Source of the DNA: Rhizobium sp. AC27/96
GTDB taxonomy: Bacteria > Pseudomonadota > Alphaproteobacteria > Rhizobiales > Rhizobiaceae
Direction of reading: 5' to 3'
DNA: 64,000 nt
Assembly (NCBI RefSeq): GCF_001692325.1
Contig: NZ_LXKN01000001.1
Span: forward strand, 744,001-808,000
Shown here: one piece after another, positions 9,627 to 17,998 of the stretch
Layout of the letters: the number at the start of each line of letters is the position of its first letter
How positions within the stretch are numbered: the first letter of the stretch is position 1
Program-made: the position numbers and the translations under genes
The notes under the pieces: model-generated
What the model saw: the letters and a program-made list of their open reading frames with translations, nothing else
Database searches by the model: none
Told to the model about the DNA's origin: nothing

Positions 9627-10124
9627 TCAGCCGCGATGACCCTTGGCAATTGGCTCCTGATAGGTGAAGCCCATGTCCCAGGGAAAGTAGATCCAGGTGT
9701 CCTGGCTGACCTCGGTGATAAAGGTATCGATTGTGGGAACACCGGTCGGTTTGGCGTAGACACAGGCGAAATGCGCCTTCGGCAGCAGCGCGCGGACCTC
9801 GAGGGCCGTCTTGCCGGTATCCGTCAGATCGTCGACGACGAGAACGCCTTCGCCGCCATTGACGGAAAGTTCGGGTGCGATGCCCTTGAGCAGGTTCATT
9901 TCACCCTGGCTGGAATAGTCGTGATAGGAGGCGACGCAGACAGTCTCAATCAGCCGGATATTGAGTTCTCGCGAGATGATGGCGGCAGGCACGAGGCCGC
10001 CACGGGTGATACAGACGATCGCCTTGAATTCGCGGTTAAGGCCAGCAAGCCGCCAGGCAAGCGCGCGGGCATCGCGATGGAACTGATCCCAGGATACGGG
10101 AAAGGCTTTATCGGGCAGGGACAT
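9627..10124 (-). CDS. gpt: Xanthine (xanthine-guanine) phosphoribosyltransferase
   Basis: 165 residues from the ATG at 10124, preceded by GGAG ten bases upstream. It salvages xanthine and guanine by transferring them to PRPP in the cytoplasm. The PRPP-binding motif [14 protein letters not shown] is clear, and the N-terminal [16 protein letters not shown] is typical of the type I PRTase fold. The length is near that of E. coli Gpt (152). The frame continues upstream to 10430 but that extension has no family resemblance. It appears monocistronic. Confidence 0.93.
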   Translation of the reverse strand: MSLPDKAFPVSWDQFHRDARALAWRLAGLNREFKAIVCITRGGLVPAAIISRELNIRLIETVCVASYHDYSSQGEMNLLKGIAPELSVNGGEGVLVVDDLTDTGKTALEVRALLPKAHFACVYAKPTGVPTIDTFITEVSQDTWIYFPWDMGFTYQEPIAKGHRG

Positions 10125-10439
10125 GGCAACAGGCTCCGGGGCATGGAATAATGACGCACCGGCGCGCCGGCGACCCTGAGCAGACCCCGCGGCGGGCGCG
10201 GACCATGAACCAAATCCGGAACGCGATTCGCTGCTATCTGCTTGAACAGGATCTCGTCCGGGAAAGAACTGGATGTCTTTCGGGATCATGTTCCATCGAC
10301 CGCGCGAACGGTTCCCTGGCGGGAATTCTGTCATCGGTCGCTGCTTTCTGCTGGATTTACCGTCAAAAGGCAAGAGCGGCAAAGCAACGGACCGGTGCAC
10401 ATCCCCGCCGGAAACCATCGCTTCCGGCATTCTCGCCTG
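10125..10439. other. Intergenic region, no gene seen
   Basis: 315 bp between two leftward genes. It holds a 7-bp-arm hairpin GCCGGAA / TTCCGGC (10407-10428) just past the stop of the Usp gene, without a T run, and presumably the gpt promoter. Overlapping open frames here have no ribosome sites. Confidence 0.5.
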
Positions 10440-11285
10440 TTACCGGGCGAGAAGCGTCATTGCCGTCATGGATTGCAGCAATGTCCGTGTCGTGCCGCCG
10501 AAGATCATCTGCCAGAGCCAGGAATGCGTATAGGCACCCATGACAAGCAGATCGATGCTGTTGTCGGCAAGACGATTTTCGATGACCTGCGAGGGCGTTG
10601 ACTTGCCGGAGCAGGCGGCCGTTTCGAAGGTTGCCCGAACGCCGTGACGCGTCAGGGCGGCTGCAATCTGAACGCCGCTTTCCTTGGAGGGATGGGTTTC
10701 CTTTTCCGAGGTGCTGACCGAGAGGATTTCCACGGAATCGGCAGCCTTCAGGAAGGGCAGGGCATCGAAGGTGGCGCGCGCCACTTCCTTGGAGCCATTC
10801 CATGCGATCAGCACGCGACGAACGGGCTTCGGTTCCTTCAGGATATAGGGGATCAGCAGGACCGGGCGGCCGCTATCGAACAGGAAGGTTTCGACATCGA
10901 CCTGAGTATCGGCATATTTGGACGGGTCGGGCTGCACGGCAACCAGCAGGTCGGCGCTGCGGGCGCTTTCGATCAGCGGCTCGGTGCCGTAGCCGACGGT
11001 GCTGGTGAAGCTGTGCCAGTCATAATCGAGGCCCGCACCTTCCATTTTCGTGCGGAACAACCGTTCAACTTCGATCGCCTGGTTATGGGCGACATCCTGA
11101 AGCGCCTGAACGGCGACAGGGTCCGGGATTTCCATCGGCGCCACCAGTGGCACGGTGGAGACGACTTCCGCATGCAGGCCGACAATGTGGGCGCCATGCT
11201 CCTTGGCAAAGGCCGCCGCAAAATCGGCGGCGACGCGCGTGTTGTCGGGATTGTCGAGGACGGTCACTATGGTTTTATAGGACAT
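10440..11285 (-). CDS. Tandem universal stress protein (UspA family)
   Basis: 281 residues from the ATG at 11285 (GGGAG nine bases upstream); an ATG at 11300 is in frame. Two Usp domains are fused: an N-terminal one beginning YKTIVTVLDNPDN and a C-terminal one beginning VRRVLIAWNGS. The C-terminal domain keeps an ATP-loop-like segment GAYTHSWLWQMIFGGTTRTL, close to the G-x2-G-x9-G(S/T) pattern of ATP-binding Usps; the N-terminal half lacks it. Tandem Usps of this size are common in rhizobia and have been linked to stress and low-oxygen survival. No operon partner is evident. Confidence 0.9.
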   Translation of the reverse strand: MSYKTIVTVLDNPDNTRVAADFAAAFAKEHGAHIVGLHAEVVSTVPLVAPMEIPDPVAVQALQDVAHNQAIEVERLFRTKMEGAGLDYDWHSFTSTVGYGTEPLIESARSADLLVAVQPDPSKYADTQVDVETFLFDSGRPVLLIPYILKEPKPVRRVLIAWNGSKEVARATFDALPFLKAADSVEILSVSTSEKETHPSKESGVQIAAALTRHGVRATFETAACSGKSTPSQVIENRLADNSIDLLVMGAYTHSWLWQMIFGGTTRTLLQSMTAMTLLAR

Positions 11286-11400
11286 GACGTGATCTCCCAT
11301 GCGGAAGGGTTGGATCGTTTCATTATATCAGCATTCCGCTTCAGAATAATGCGCCGAGATCGTTCCGGTTCCACAACAAAATGCACGCCGCCGTTGAAGG

Positions 11401-12174
11401 TTACGCTTCAGCGGACTGATTTTCCTTGGCTTTCGACTGCCGGATCGTTTCGATCATCGCCCGCACTTCGGCAGCGACGCTTTCAACAAGCTCGGCGGAG
11501 CGGCCCCTTACGACGATTTCCGTCGAGAAGAATTGGCCGACATAGCGCGGATATGAGCCGATGCTGGTATCCGGATGCGCCTTCTGGATAAGGCCGAGCA
11601 GCGTGCCGATTTCGCCTTCGCCATAAGGGCAGGAAATCGCCGTCGACAGCATGCGCACGCCGGTTCGAAGCGTCGGGATGACATTGTCGAGCATGGCCTG
11701 GAAAACCTGCGGTACGCCGGCCATCACATAGACGTTGCCGATGTTGAAGCCGGGAGCGGTCGAGACCGGATTGGGGATATGCTTCGATCCCACGGGCATG
11801 CGCGCCATGCGCTGGCGGGCTTCGGTGAATTCCATCTCGCGCCTTGCATACATTTCACCCATCAGCCGCATGGCTTCGGCATCATGTTCGCAAGCCACGC
11901 CGAACGCCTTGGCGATGGCATCGGCGGTAATGTCGTCATGCGTCGGGCCGATACCGCCTGACGTGAAGATATAGTCGTACTGGCTGCGCAGCGCGTTCAG
12001 CGCCGAGACGATGGCATCCTCATCGTCGGCGACGATCCGGACTTCCTTCAGATCGATCCCGGCGAGCAGCAGCACATCGGCGAGGTGGCCGATATTCTTG
12101 TCCTTGGTGCGGCCGGAGAGCAGTTCGTCGCCGATGGCCAGCATGGCGGCGGTGACAATGGTATTGTTGGTCAT
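11401..12174 (-). CDS. CinA-N/MoaB-like molybdopterin-binding domain protein
   Basis: 257 residues consisting of a single MoCF_biosynth (MoaB/MogA-fold) domain with the CinA-type start AAMLAIGDELLSGRTKDKN and the loop FTSGGIGPTHDDIT. It lacks the C-terminal nicotinamide-nucleotide amidase domain of full CinA (about 400 residues), which places it with the short alphaproteobacterial competence/damage-inducible-A family. The actual substrate is unknown; ADP-ribose or pterin compounds are possible. It ends 115 bp before the Usp start, so joint transcription is possible but not shown. Confidence 0.87.
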   Translation of the reverse strand: MTNNTIVTAAMLAIGDELLSGRTKDKNIGHLADVLLLAGIDLKEVRIVADDEDAIVSALNALRSQYDYIFTSGGIGPTHDDITADAIAKAFGVACEHDAEAMRLMGEMYARREMEFTEARQRMARMPVGSKHIPNPVSTAPGFNIGNVYVMAGVPQVFQAMLDNVIPTLRTGVRMLSTAISCPYGEGEIGTLLGLIQKAHPDTSIGSYPRYVGQFFSTEIVVRGRSAELVESVAAEVRAMIETIRQSKAKENQSAEA

Positions 12175-12413
12175 GAAAACATCCGTGAGGTTGCGCAGCG
12201 GCGCGTTCGCAAAAGCTTTGAAATAGGTAACGCCGTTTTCTGCGAATGCAAACCATGGTTTTCGCGTCGCCGTCGGTCACTGCAGAGCGCCACAAATGAA
12301 TTTTCGTCTACAGGGGATGAACAGTGCGTTCTGGGCATGGGGGCTGCGCTGCTATCGCATCGCTGCTAGAACTTCCCTCGACACTCAACGCGTCCAAAAA
12401 ACAGGAGACGTTC

Positions 12414-13013
12414 ATGGCTAAGGTTCTGGTTCTCTACTATTCGGCTTACGGTCACATCGAGAAGATGGCCTATGCCGTCGCAGAAGGCGCAAAGTCCGCT
12501 GGCGCCGAAGTCACCGTGAAGCGCGTGCCCGAACTCGTGCCGGAAGAGGTCGCAAAGGCCTCCTATTTCAAGCTCGATCAGGAAGCACCTGTCGCAACGC
12601 CTGACGAACTGGCCGAGTATGATGCCATCATCGTCGGCGCCGGCACCCGCTTCGGCACGGTCGCCTCGCAGATGCGCAATTTCTGGGATCAGACCGGCGG
12701 CCTCTGGTTCGGCGGCAAGCTCGTCGGCAAGGTCGGCTCGGTCTTCACATCCTCCGCCACCCAGCACGGCGGCCAGGAATCCACCATCCTCGGCTTCATC
12801 CCGACCCTGCTGCACCACGGCATGGCTGTCGTCGGCCTTCCCTATGCGTTCCAGGGCCAGATGGGCACCGAGGAAGTCAAGGGCGGCTCGCCCTACGGCG
12901 CTTCCACCATCACCAACGGCGACGGATCGCGCCAGCCTTCGGAAATCGAACTGGAAGCAGCAAAATTCCAGGGCGCCCACGTCGCCAAGATCGCTGCCAA
13001 GCTGACCGCCTAA
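12414..13013 (+). CDS. wrbA: NAD(P)H:quinone oxidoreductase, flavodoxin-like WrbA
   Basis: 199 residues from the ATG at 12414 with AGGAGA upstream. WrbA binds FMN and reduces quinones by two electrons, protecting membranes from redox cycling. The flavin phosphate loop is near the N-terminus ([14 protein letters not shown]), and [20 protein letters not shown] and [11 protein letters not shown] are signature WrbA segments. Length agrees with E. coli WrbA (198). Single gene followed by an intrinsic terminator. Confidence 0.96.
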   Translation: MAKVLVLYYSAYGHIEKMAYAVAEGAKSAGAEVTVKRVPELVPEEVAKASYFKLDQEAPVATPDELAEYDAIIVGAGTRFGTVASQMRNFWDQTGGLWFGGKLVGKVGSVFTSSATQHGGQESTILGFIPTLLHHGMAVVGLPYAFQGQMGTEEVKGGSPYGASTITNGDGSRQPSEIELEAAKFQGAHVAKIAAKLTA

Positions 13014-13034
13014 ATCGAGCTTTGCATATTGAGG

Positions 13035-13063
13035 AAAAGGCGCGGCGAAAGCTGCGCCTTTTT
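13035..13063 (+). terminator. Intrinsic terminator of wrbA
   Basis: AAAAGGCGC / GCGCCTTTT stem with a 10-nt loop, followed by T residues, 22 bp past the wrbA stop. Confidence 0.85.
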
Positions 13064-13088
13064 CGTTGAGTCTATAGGGATTTGTCTT

Positions 13089-13173
13089 TGGTGCGGACGA
13101 CGGGGGTCGAACCCGTACGGATCACTCCGAGGGATTTTAAGTCCCTTGCGTCTACCAGTTTCGCCACGTCCGC
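13089..13173 (-). tRNA. tRNA-Leu (UAA)
   Basis: 85 nt including an encoded CCA. Acceptor arms GCGGACG / CGTCCGC pair perfectly; the anticodon stem AGGGA / TCCCT encloses CTTAAAA with anticodon TAA. The T arm contains GGTTCGACCCC, and the long variable arm is typical of tRNA-Leu. Confidence 0.97.
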
Positions 13174-13276
13174 GTGCCTTTCCCCTTCAAGCACTTGAGC
13201 GATTCAGTCAAGGAAATGTTTTCGCAGAAACGGGCTGCCTTGCCTCGACGTGCCCGACGCATCCGGTGCGATCAGC

Positions 13277-13618
13277 TCAACGCCCTTTGAGAACGGCGAT
13301 GAGTGCCGGGGTTACCTTCTTCTGTTGGAAGAGGGCTTTGAAATCCGCATAGCTTATTTTTCCGAAAGCGAGGCCGTTCGTCAGCCGTTGGCAAAAAAGC
13401 CGCTTCGCGTCGCTTTTCTGCGATTTCACATAAAAGGCGATCTCATCCAGCGTTTCGGAAGGCAGGTGCTGCGACATGCACTTTTCGACGACCAGCGCAC
13501 GGGCGCTCGGGCTTTCCTTCATGATCGGGATCGCCTTCTCGAAGCTTTCCTTCTGCGGTGTGCAGGAGGCCAGAATGGCGAGAGTGAAGACGAATGACGC
13601 GGATCGGATCAGGCGCAT
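13277..13618 (-). CDS. Small predicted lipoprotein
   Basis: 113 residues. A basic N-terminus, hydrophobic stretch and lipobox LASC with the lipidated cysteine at residue 19 indicate export and lipid attachment. The mature part is helical and charged, with two further cysteines (in VEKCMSQ and LFCQR). I do not recognise a family. It lies between tRNA-Leu and the ilvA leader and is transcribed away from ilvA. Confidence 0.72.
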   Translation of the reverse strand: MRLIRSASFVFTLAILASCTPQKESFEKAIPIMKESPSARALVVEKCMSQHLPSETLDEIAFYVKSQKSDAKRLFCQRLTNGLAFGKISYADFKALFQQKKVTPALIAVLKGR

Positions 13619-13986
13619 GATGATGGTCTCCCTAGAATAATATCGGGATAAACACCTTTCGCGCGATTCTCAATCGCAAGCGCAATTATGAAGTTAATTC
13701 TTGCGCTATCGCTGATAGGCGAAGCCCGCCTGAGCCGACGGGTCGGTTCTTGGACGGGCCTCTAACCATCATCATGATGGCTGTCCCGTATTGGAGAGAG
13801 GCAGGTCCGTGCTGTCAATTCGCAGATTTCGGGGGGATTTCGGTGGCGAAAGCTACCTATCCTCGGTTCGCACGATTCTTCGTGAACAATATCGGTCCTG
13901 CGGGTCGGAAAGGGTGCTAAACAGGCTTTCTTTAGTCATCTTTCCTGTGCCATAGCGGGAATGGATTGAAGAAGGACGAATAAGCC
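13619..13986. other. Intergenic region between lipoprotein gene and ilvA
   Basis: 368 bp holding the divergent promoters. A perfect palindrome CCATCAT-C-ATGATGG sits at 13766-13780 and could be an operator. No leader-peptide attenuator rich in branched-chain codons was recognised. Confidence 0.45.
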
Positions 13987-15237
13987 GTGGACAAACAAAC
14001 TGTTCTCGAAGCCACCGAGGCCATGCGTGGCCTCTTTCCCGCAACGCCGCTGCAGCTGAACGAGCATCTTTCGGCGCGCTATGGCGCCGAGATCTGGCTG
14101 AAGCGCGAGGATCTGACGCCGGTCCGTTCCTACAAGATTCGTGGCGCCTTCAACTTCTTCCGCAAGGTGATTGCCGAGGGCGGCACGGAGAAGACCTTCG
14201 TGTGCGCATCCGCCGGCAATCATGCCCAGGGCTTTGCTTTCGTCTGCCGGCACTTCGGCGTGCCGGGCGTTGTCTACATGCCAGTAACGACGCCGCAGCA
14301 GAAGATCGACAAGACGCGTATCTTCGGTGGCGAATTCATCACCATCAAGCTCTTCGGCGATTTCTTCGACCAATGCTATCAGGCGGCGCGCGAGCATGTC
14401 GAAAAGATCGACGGCGTCATGGTGCCGCCCTTCGATCATGTCGATATCATCGAGGGACAGGCAACCGTTGCCGCCGAAATCGCCGAGCAGCTGCCTGAAG
14501 GTGTCGTGCCCGACCGTATCCTTCTGCCTGTGGGCGGCGGCGGTCTTGCGGCCGGCATCACCAGCTATTTTGCCGATCGGCTTGGCCGTGACGCTTTCGT
14601 CTTCGCCGAGCCGGCCGGCGCGCCGAGCCTCAGGCGCAGCATCGAGGCGGGGCAGGTGGTCACACTCACCAAGGTCGACAACTTCGTCGATGGCGCCGCC
14701 GTCGGACGCATTGGCGATCTGAACTTTGCAGCGCTGAAGGGATTTGCCGCCGAGCAGGTCCAGCTCATCGACGAAAATGCCATCTGCGTCACCATCGCCG
14801 ACATGCTGAATGTCGAGGGTGTGGTGCTGGAGCCCGCCGGCGCGCTGGCGATCACAGCGCTCGAGACCCTGGATCGTGACAGCATCCGCGGCAAGACCAT
14901 CGTCGCCGTCGTCTCCGGTGGCAATTTCGACTTCGAGCGCCTGCCTGATGTCAAGGAGCGGGCCATGCGCTACGCCGGGCTGAAGAAATACTTCATCCTG
15001 CGCCTCGCGCAGCGCCCCGGCGCGCTGAGGGATTTCCTCAACATGCTCGGGCCGGAGGATGACATCGCGCGTTTCGAATATCTGAAGAAGAGCGCCCGCA
15101 ATTTCGGCTCGATCCTGATCGGCATCGAGACGAAGAATCCGGACAACTTCAAGGAGCTGATCGCCCAGTTCGAAAAGTCGGGCATGGGCTATGAGGACAT
15201 TACCGAAAACGACATCCTCGCAAACCTGATCATTTGA
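13987..15237 (+). CDS. ilvA: Threonine ammonia-lyase (threonine dehydratase)
   Basis: 416 residues from a GTG at 13987 with AAGGA nine bases upstream. This PLP enzyme deaminates threonine to 2-oxobutanoate, the first step of isoleucine synthesis. The PLP lysine is in SYKIRGAFNFF; SAGNHAQG and the glycine loop GGGGLAAG bind the cofactor phosphate. A single ACT-like regulatory domain (about 335-416, from YFILRLAQRPGAL) places it with the shorter Corynebacterium-type enzymes rather than the 514-residue E. coli form. It is followed after 37 bp by the HlyU gene. Confidence 0.95.
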   Translation: MDKQTVLEATEAMRGLFPATPLQLNEHLSARYGAEIWLKREDLTPVRSYKIRGAFNFFRKVIAEGGTEKTFVCASAGNHAQGFAFVCRHFGVPGVVYMPVTTPQQKIDKTRIFGGEFITIKLFGDFFDQCYQAAREHVEKIDGVMVPPFDHVDIIEGQATVAAEIAEQLPEGVVPDRILLPVGGGGLAAGITSYFADRLGRDAFVFAEPAGAPSLRRSIEAGQVVTLTKVDNFVDGAAVGRIGDLNFAALKGFAAEQVQLIDENAICVTIADMLNVEGVVLEPAGALAITALETLDRDSIRGKTIVAVVSGGNFDFERLPDVKERAMRYAGLKKYFILRLAQRPGALRDFLNMLGPEDDIARFEYLKKSARNFGSILIGIETKNPDNFKELIAQFEKSGMGYEDITENDILANLII

Positions 15238-15274
15238 CTTTGCGAGCCTGCAACCTTCGTGCTAAAGGCGATCC

Positions 15275-15613
15275 ATGGCTTCGTTCTTTTCAAATATCAT
15301 CTCGATCTTCACCGGTGGCGCGTCGCAGGCGGGCTCCGAAAAGTCCGGCGGTTCGACTGTCAGCGCCGAGCCGCAGATGCATGCCGGTTGCACGATCCAT
15401 GCGACGCCGCAGCGCGAAGGCAATCAGTTCCGCCTCATGGGCCGGATCGAGAAGGACGTGAACGGCGAGATCCTGGTGCGCAACTTCATTCGCGCCGATG
15501 TTTTCAGCTCGTCGGACGATGCCGTAGAATCGACCTTCCGCAAGGCGCAGCAGATCATCGATCAGAACGGTACCGGTCTCTTCGGCGATGGCGAAAAAGT
15601 TCGCCAAGTCTGA
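15275..15613 (+). CDS. HlyU family protein
   Basis: 112 residues. The segment FRLMGRIEKDVNGEILVRNFIRADV followed by SSSDDAVESTFRKAQQIID is recognisable as the HlyU family (small beta-rich proteins named after the Vibrio haemolysin activator); only parts are quoted as key positions about 53-95. The first 35 residues are low-complexity and poorly conserved. In alphaproteobacteria there is no haemolysin partner and the role is unknown. It lies 37 bp after ilvA and may share its transcript; a terminator follows at once. Confidence 0.8.
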   Translation: MASFFSNIISIFTGGASQAGSEKSGGSTVSAEPQMHAGCTIHATPQREGNQFRLMGRIEKDVNGEILVRNFIRADVFSSSDDAVESTFRKAQQIIDQNGTGLFGDGEKVRQV

Positions 15614-15643
15614 TCTCAAACCGATTTACGCTTGGTATTCCTG

Positions 15644-15672
15644 AAAAGGCCGCTCTAAAGGAGCGGCCTTTT
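15644..15672 (+). terminator. Intrinsic terminator after HlyU gene
   Basis: Perfect 12-bp stem AAAAGGCCGCTC / GAGCGGCCTTTT with loop TAAAG, 30 bp past the stop. It can also end the convergent SDR transcript. Confidence 0.88.
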
Positions 15673-15725
15673 GCATGACTGGACATCTAAGACCTGATTT
15701 TTGCAGACCTGTCCGATTTTCTCGC

Positions 15726-16502
15726 TCAACCCTGACGGAATATCTTGGCGCCCGAAGGGGCGTTGATGGCGCCGCCGTCGACGGTGATTTCGATCGCCGT
15801 GACATTGACGGAATCGTCCGATGCGAGATAGAGGGCGGCCCTGGCAAGCTCGTCGGCCTCGCTCATGCGGCCGAGCGGGCTCAAGCTGCCGAGATAGGTT
15901 TCAAGTGCGTCCTTGGCATCGGGCGTTGCCGATCGCGAATCCCAGATGGGGGTTCTGGTGGCGCCCGGTGTCACCTGGTTGACGCGGATGCCGCGTGGCG
16001 CAAGTTCTGAAGCCAAATTGCGGACCATGGCGCGCACGGCGCCCTTTGTGCCCGCATAGGCCGAATAGCCGGGAATGCCGAGTACGGCATGTACGGAGCC
16101 GTTCAGGATCACCGAGGAGCCATCGTTCAGATAGGGCAGAGCGGCCTGAACGGTAAAGAAGACACCGGTGAAGTTGATGCGCACGATGTTTTCAAATTGC
16201 TCGAGCGTCGTTCCGCCCAGGGCGGTTTCGCCTGCAATGCCGGCGTTTGCGAAAACCACGTCGAATTTTCCGAATTTCTCCGCGGCTTCGGCGAAAGCTT
16301 TCTCCATTGCGGGAATGTCTGTCGTGTCGGCCTGCAAGGCCAGAACGTTGTCACCCAGTTCCTTTGCGACCGCTGCAAGCGTTTGCAGGTTGCGGCCTGT
16401 TATGACGACCTTCGCACCCTCTGCGAGGAAGAGACGGGCTGTAGCGAGGCCGATGCCGCTGTTTCCGCCCGTGATGACGGCGACCTTGTTCTTGAGACGC
16501 AT
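15726..16502 (-). CDS. SDR family NAD(P)-dependent oxidoreductase
   Basis: 258 residues from the ATG at 16502, preferred over the ATG at 16508 because AGGAG lies eight bases before it but only two before the other. A classical short-chain dehydrogenase: cofactor loop TGGNSGIG, NAG motif (FANAGIAG), catalytic serine in LNGSVH and YxxxK in YAGTK, ending with the substrate-side ITVDGG. The substrate cannot be told. It is divergent from a TetR gene with shared operators, so it is probably induced by a small molecule that the TetR protein senses. Confidence 0.92.
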   Translation of the reverse strand: MRLKNKVAVITGGNSGIGLATARLFLAEGAKVVITGRNLQTLAAVAKELGDNVLALQADTTDIPAMEKAFAEAAEKFGKFDVVFANAGIAGETALGGTTLEQFENIVRINFTGVFFTVQAALPYLNDGSSVILNGSVHAVLGIPGYSAYAGTKGAVRAMVRNLASELAPRGIRVNQVTPGATRTPIWDSRSATPDAKDALETYLGSLSPLGRMSEADELARAALYLASDDSVNVTAIEITVDGGAINAPSGAKIFRQG

Positions 16503-16535
16503 ATTCATAGCTCCTGTTGGCTTTTCTCACGATCT

Positions 16536-16575
16536 GGATTATGATCGTTCTCTATAAGGATTATGTTCGTAATCC
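16536..16575. promoter_or_regulatory. Candidate TetR operators between SDR and tetR genes
   Basis: GGATTATG occurs at 16536 and again at 16558, 22 bp apart (two helical turns). The second copy is part of the inverted repeat GGATTA-TGTTCG-TAATCC (16558-16575). The position between divergent starts suits autoregulation plus control of the SDR gene. Confidence 0.6.
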
Positions 16576-16607
16576 ATTTTGTCAAGGCTGAGCGGAAAGG
16601 AATCTCG

Positions 16608-17189
16608 ATGGGCCGTTCACAATTGGAAAAACAGAAGACGCATGAACGCATCGTCGAGCTTGCCGCGAGACGCCTGCGAGAGGAGGGGCTGGACGGGATC
16701 GGCGTCGCGGATCTGATGAAGGAGGCCGGGCTAACCGTCGGCGGCTTCTACAAGCATTTTGCCTCCCGCGATGAGCTGGTGGCGGAGGCGGTGCAATCGG
16801 CTGTCGAATCTTGGCGGAAGCAGCAGGAAGAGAAAGGCATCGATCCCGCACTGATACCGCTGGATGAGTATGTCGATATCTATCTCAGCGAAAATCATCG
16901 GGATCATTGCGGTGAGGGCTGTGCCTACGCCGCATTGACGGCAGACATGGCCCGCAGCAGCGAGGCTGTCCGCACCATCGCAACGGAAGGGCTACGGAAG
17001 AATTTCGATGCCATGACGGCGCGTATGCCGCAGCCGGAAACGATCGATGCCAGGCAGAAGGCGATTATCGCATCCTGCCTGATGACCGGCGCCGTAGGTC
17101 TCGCGCGCGTGGCCAACGACGAAACGCTCTCCAGTGAAATTCTGGAGACGGTGAACCAGTTCGTGAAGAGTTTGGCGAAGGCCGAATGA
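16608..17189 (+). CDS. TetR/AcrR family transcriptional regulator
   Basis: 193 residues from the ATG at 16608 (GGAAAGG upstream). The N-terminal helix-turn-helix spans about residues 9-55 and includes IVELAARRLREEG, GVADLMKEAGLTVGGFYKHF, the standard TetR recognition helix ending. The C-terminal ligand domain contains GCAYAALTADMA, typical of the TetR_C group that includes regulators of oxidoreductases. Divergent from the SDR gene with palindromic operators between them. Confidence 0.93.
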   Translation: MGRSQLEKQKTHERIVELAARRLREEGLDGIGVADLMKEAGLTVGGFYKHFASRDELVAEAVQSAVESWRKQQEEKGIDPALIPLDEYVDIYLSENHRDHCGEGCAYAALTADMARSSEAVRTIATEGLRKNFDAMTARMPQPETIDARQKAIIASCLMTGAVGLARVANDETLSSEILETVNQFVKSLAKAE

Positions 17190-17196
17190 AAATGAA

Positions 17197-17224
17197 AAGG
17201 CGGCCGACAAATGCCGACCGCCTT
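17197..17224 (-). terminator. Intrinsic terminator of azoR
   Basis: AAGGCGG / CCGCCTT stem with a partly paired interior; on the minus strand it is followed by a TTTT run, 23 bp past the azoR stop. It may also serve the TetR gene. Confidence 0.7.
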
Positions 17225-17247
17225 CAATGCTTGGGTAGCGCCGTCGA

Positions 17248-17862
17248 TTAGGCAGCAAGCGCCAATTCGGATGCGCGGGCCTGAGCGGCACCGATTGCCT
17301 TCTCGACTGCTTCCGGACCAAAGGCAATGCCTTCGACATAGACGGTCTCGACTTCGGTGATGCCGATGAAAGCGAGAACCGACTTCAGATAGGGAACGGC
17401 GTGGTTCAGCGGAGCGGCCGGGCCTTCGGAATAAACGCCGCCGGATGCGAGAACGATGTAGGCCTTCTTGCCGGTAGCCAGGCCCTTTGGGCCGGTTTCG
17501 GTGTAGGTGAAGGTACGGCCAGCGCGGGCGATGTTATCGATCCAGGTCTTCAGCGACGAATAGATGTTGAAGTTGATGAGGCCAGTGCCGATGACCACTG
17601 TGTCGGCAGCGAGCAGTTCGTCGACGAGCGCGTCGGAAACCTTCACCAGTTCGTTCTGCTCAGGTGTGCGAGCGTCAACGGGCGTGCGGATCGCGGCCGT
17701 GAAAGGGCCGTCGATATGCGGCAGCGCGTCGGCGGCGAGGTCGCGGTGAACGATGGTCTTGCCCGGGTTGTTTGCCTTGATCTTCTCGGCAAGTTCGGTG
17801 GCGATCTTGGTGGAGAGCGAGTCAGTGCGCGGGCTGGATGTCAGAAGCAGAATGGAGGACAT
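17248..17862 (-). CDS. azoR: FMN-dependent NADH-azoreductase
   Basis: 204 residues from the ATG at 17862 (AGGA eight bases upstream). Flavodoxin-like fold with LLTSSPRTDSLS at the flavin phosphate site and the AzoR signatures FNIYSSLKTWIDNIARAGRTF and LASGGVYSEG; these lie at about residues 98-145. The enzyme reduces azo bonds and quinones using NADH. Length matches E. coli AzoR (201). It is divergent from a LysR gene, a common arrangement for quinone- or electrophile-induced azoreductases. Confidence 0.94.
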   Translation of the reverse strand: MSSILLLTSSPRTDSLSTKIATELAEKIKANNPGKTIVHRDLAADALPHIDGPFTAAIRTPVDARTPEQNELVKVSDALVDELLAADTVVIGTGLINFNIYSSLKTWIDNIARAGRTFTYTETGPKGLATGKKAYIVLASGGVYSEGPAAPLNHAVPYLKSVLAFIGITEVETVYVEGIAFGPEAVEKAIGAAQARASELALAA

Positions 17863-17959
17863 GTCGTTATTCCTTTTCAATGAGTTGCGAAATCGGGCGG
17901 GAGAACCCGATGACCTTCCCCCAAAGAGATAAGTCCTCAGTGCCATCGAGAAAAACTGT

Positions 17960-17981
17960 GATAATATGGATCATAGTTATC
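17960..17981. promoter_or_regulatory. Candidate LysR operator between azoR and lysR gene
   Basis: GATAA-N12-TTATC inverted repeat, in an AT-rich stretch ending 17 bp before the LysR start. The T-N11-A-like symmetry is typical of LysR recognition sites. Confidence 0.5.
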
Positions 17982-17998
17982 GATAGAATGGATGGCAG

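Noticed and set aside
13766-13780. CCATCAT-C-ATGATGG as a transcription terminator
   Set aside because: No T run and it lies in a divergent promoter region; an operator is more likely.
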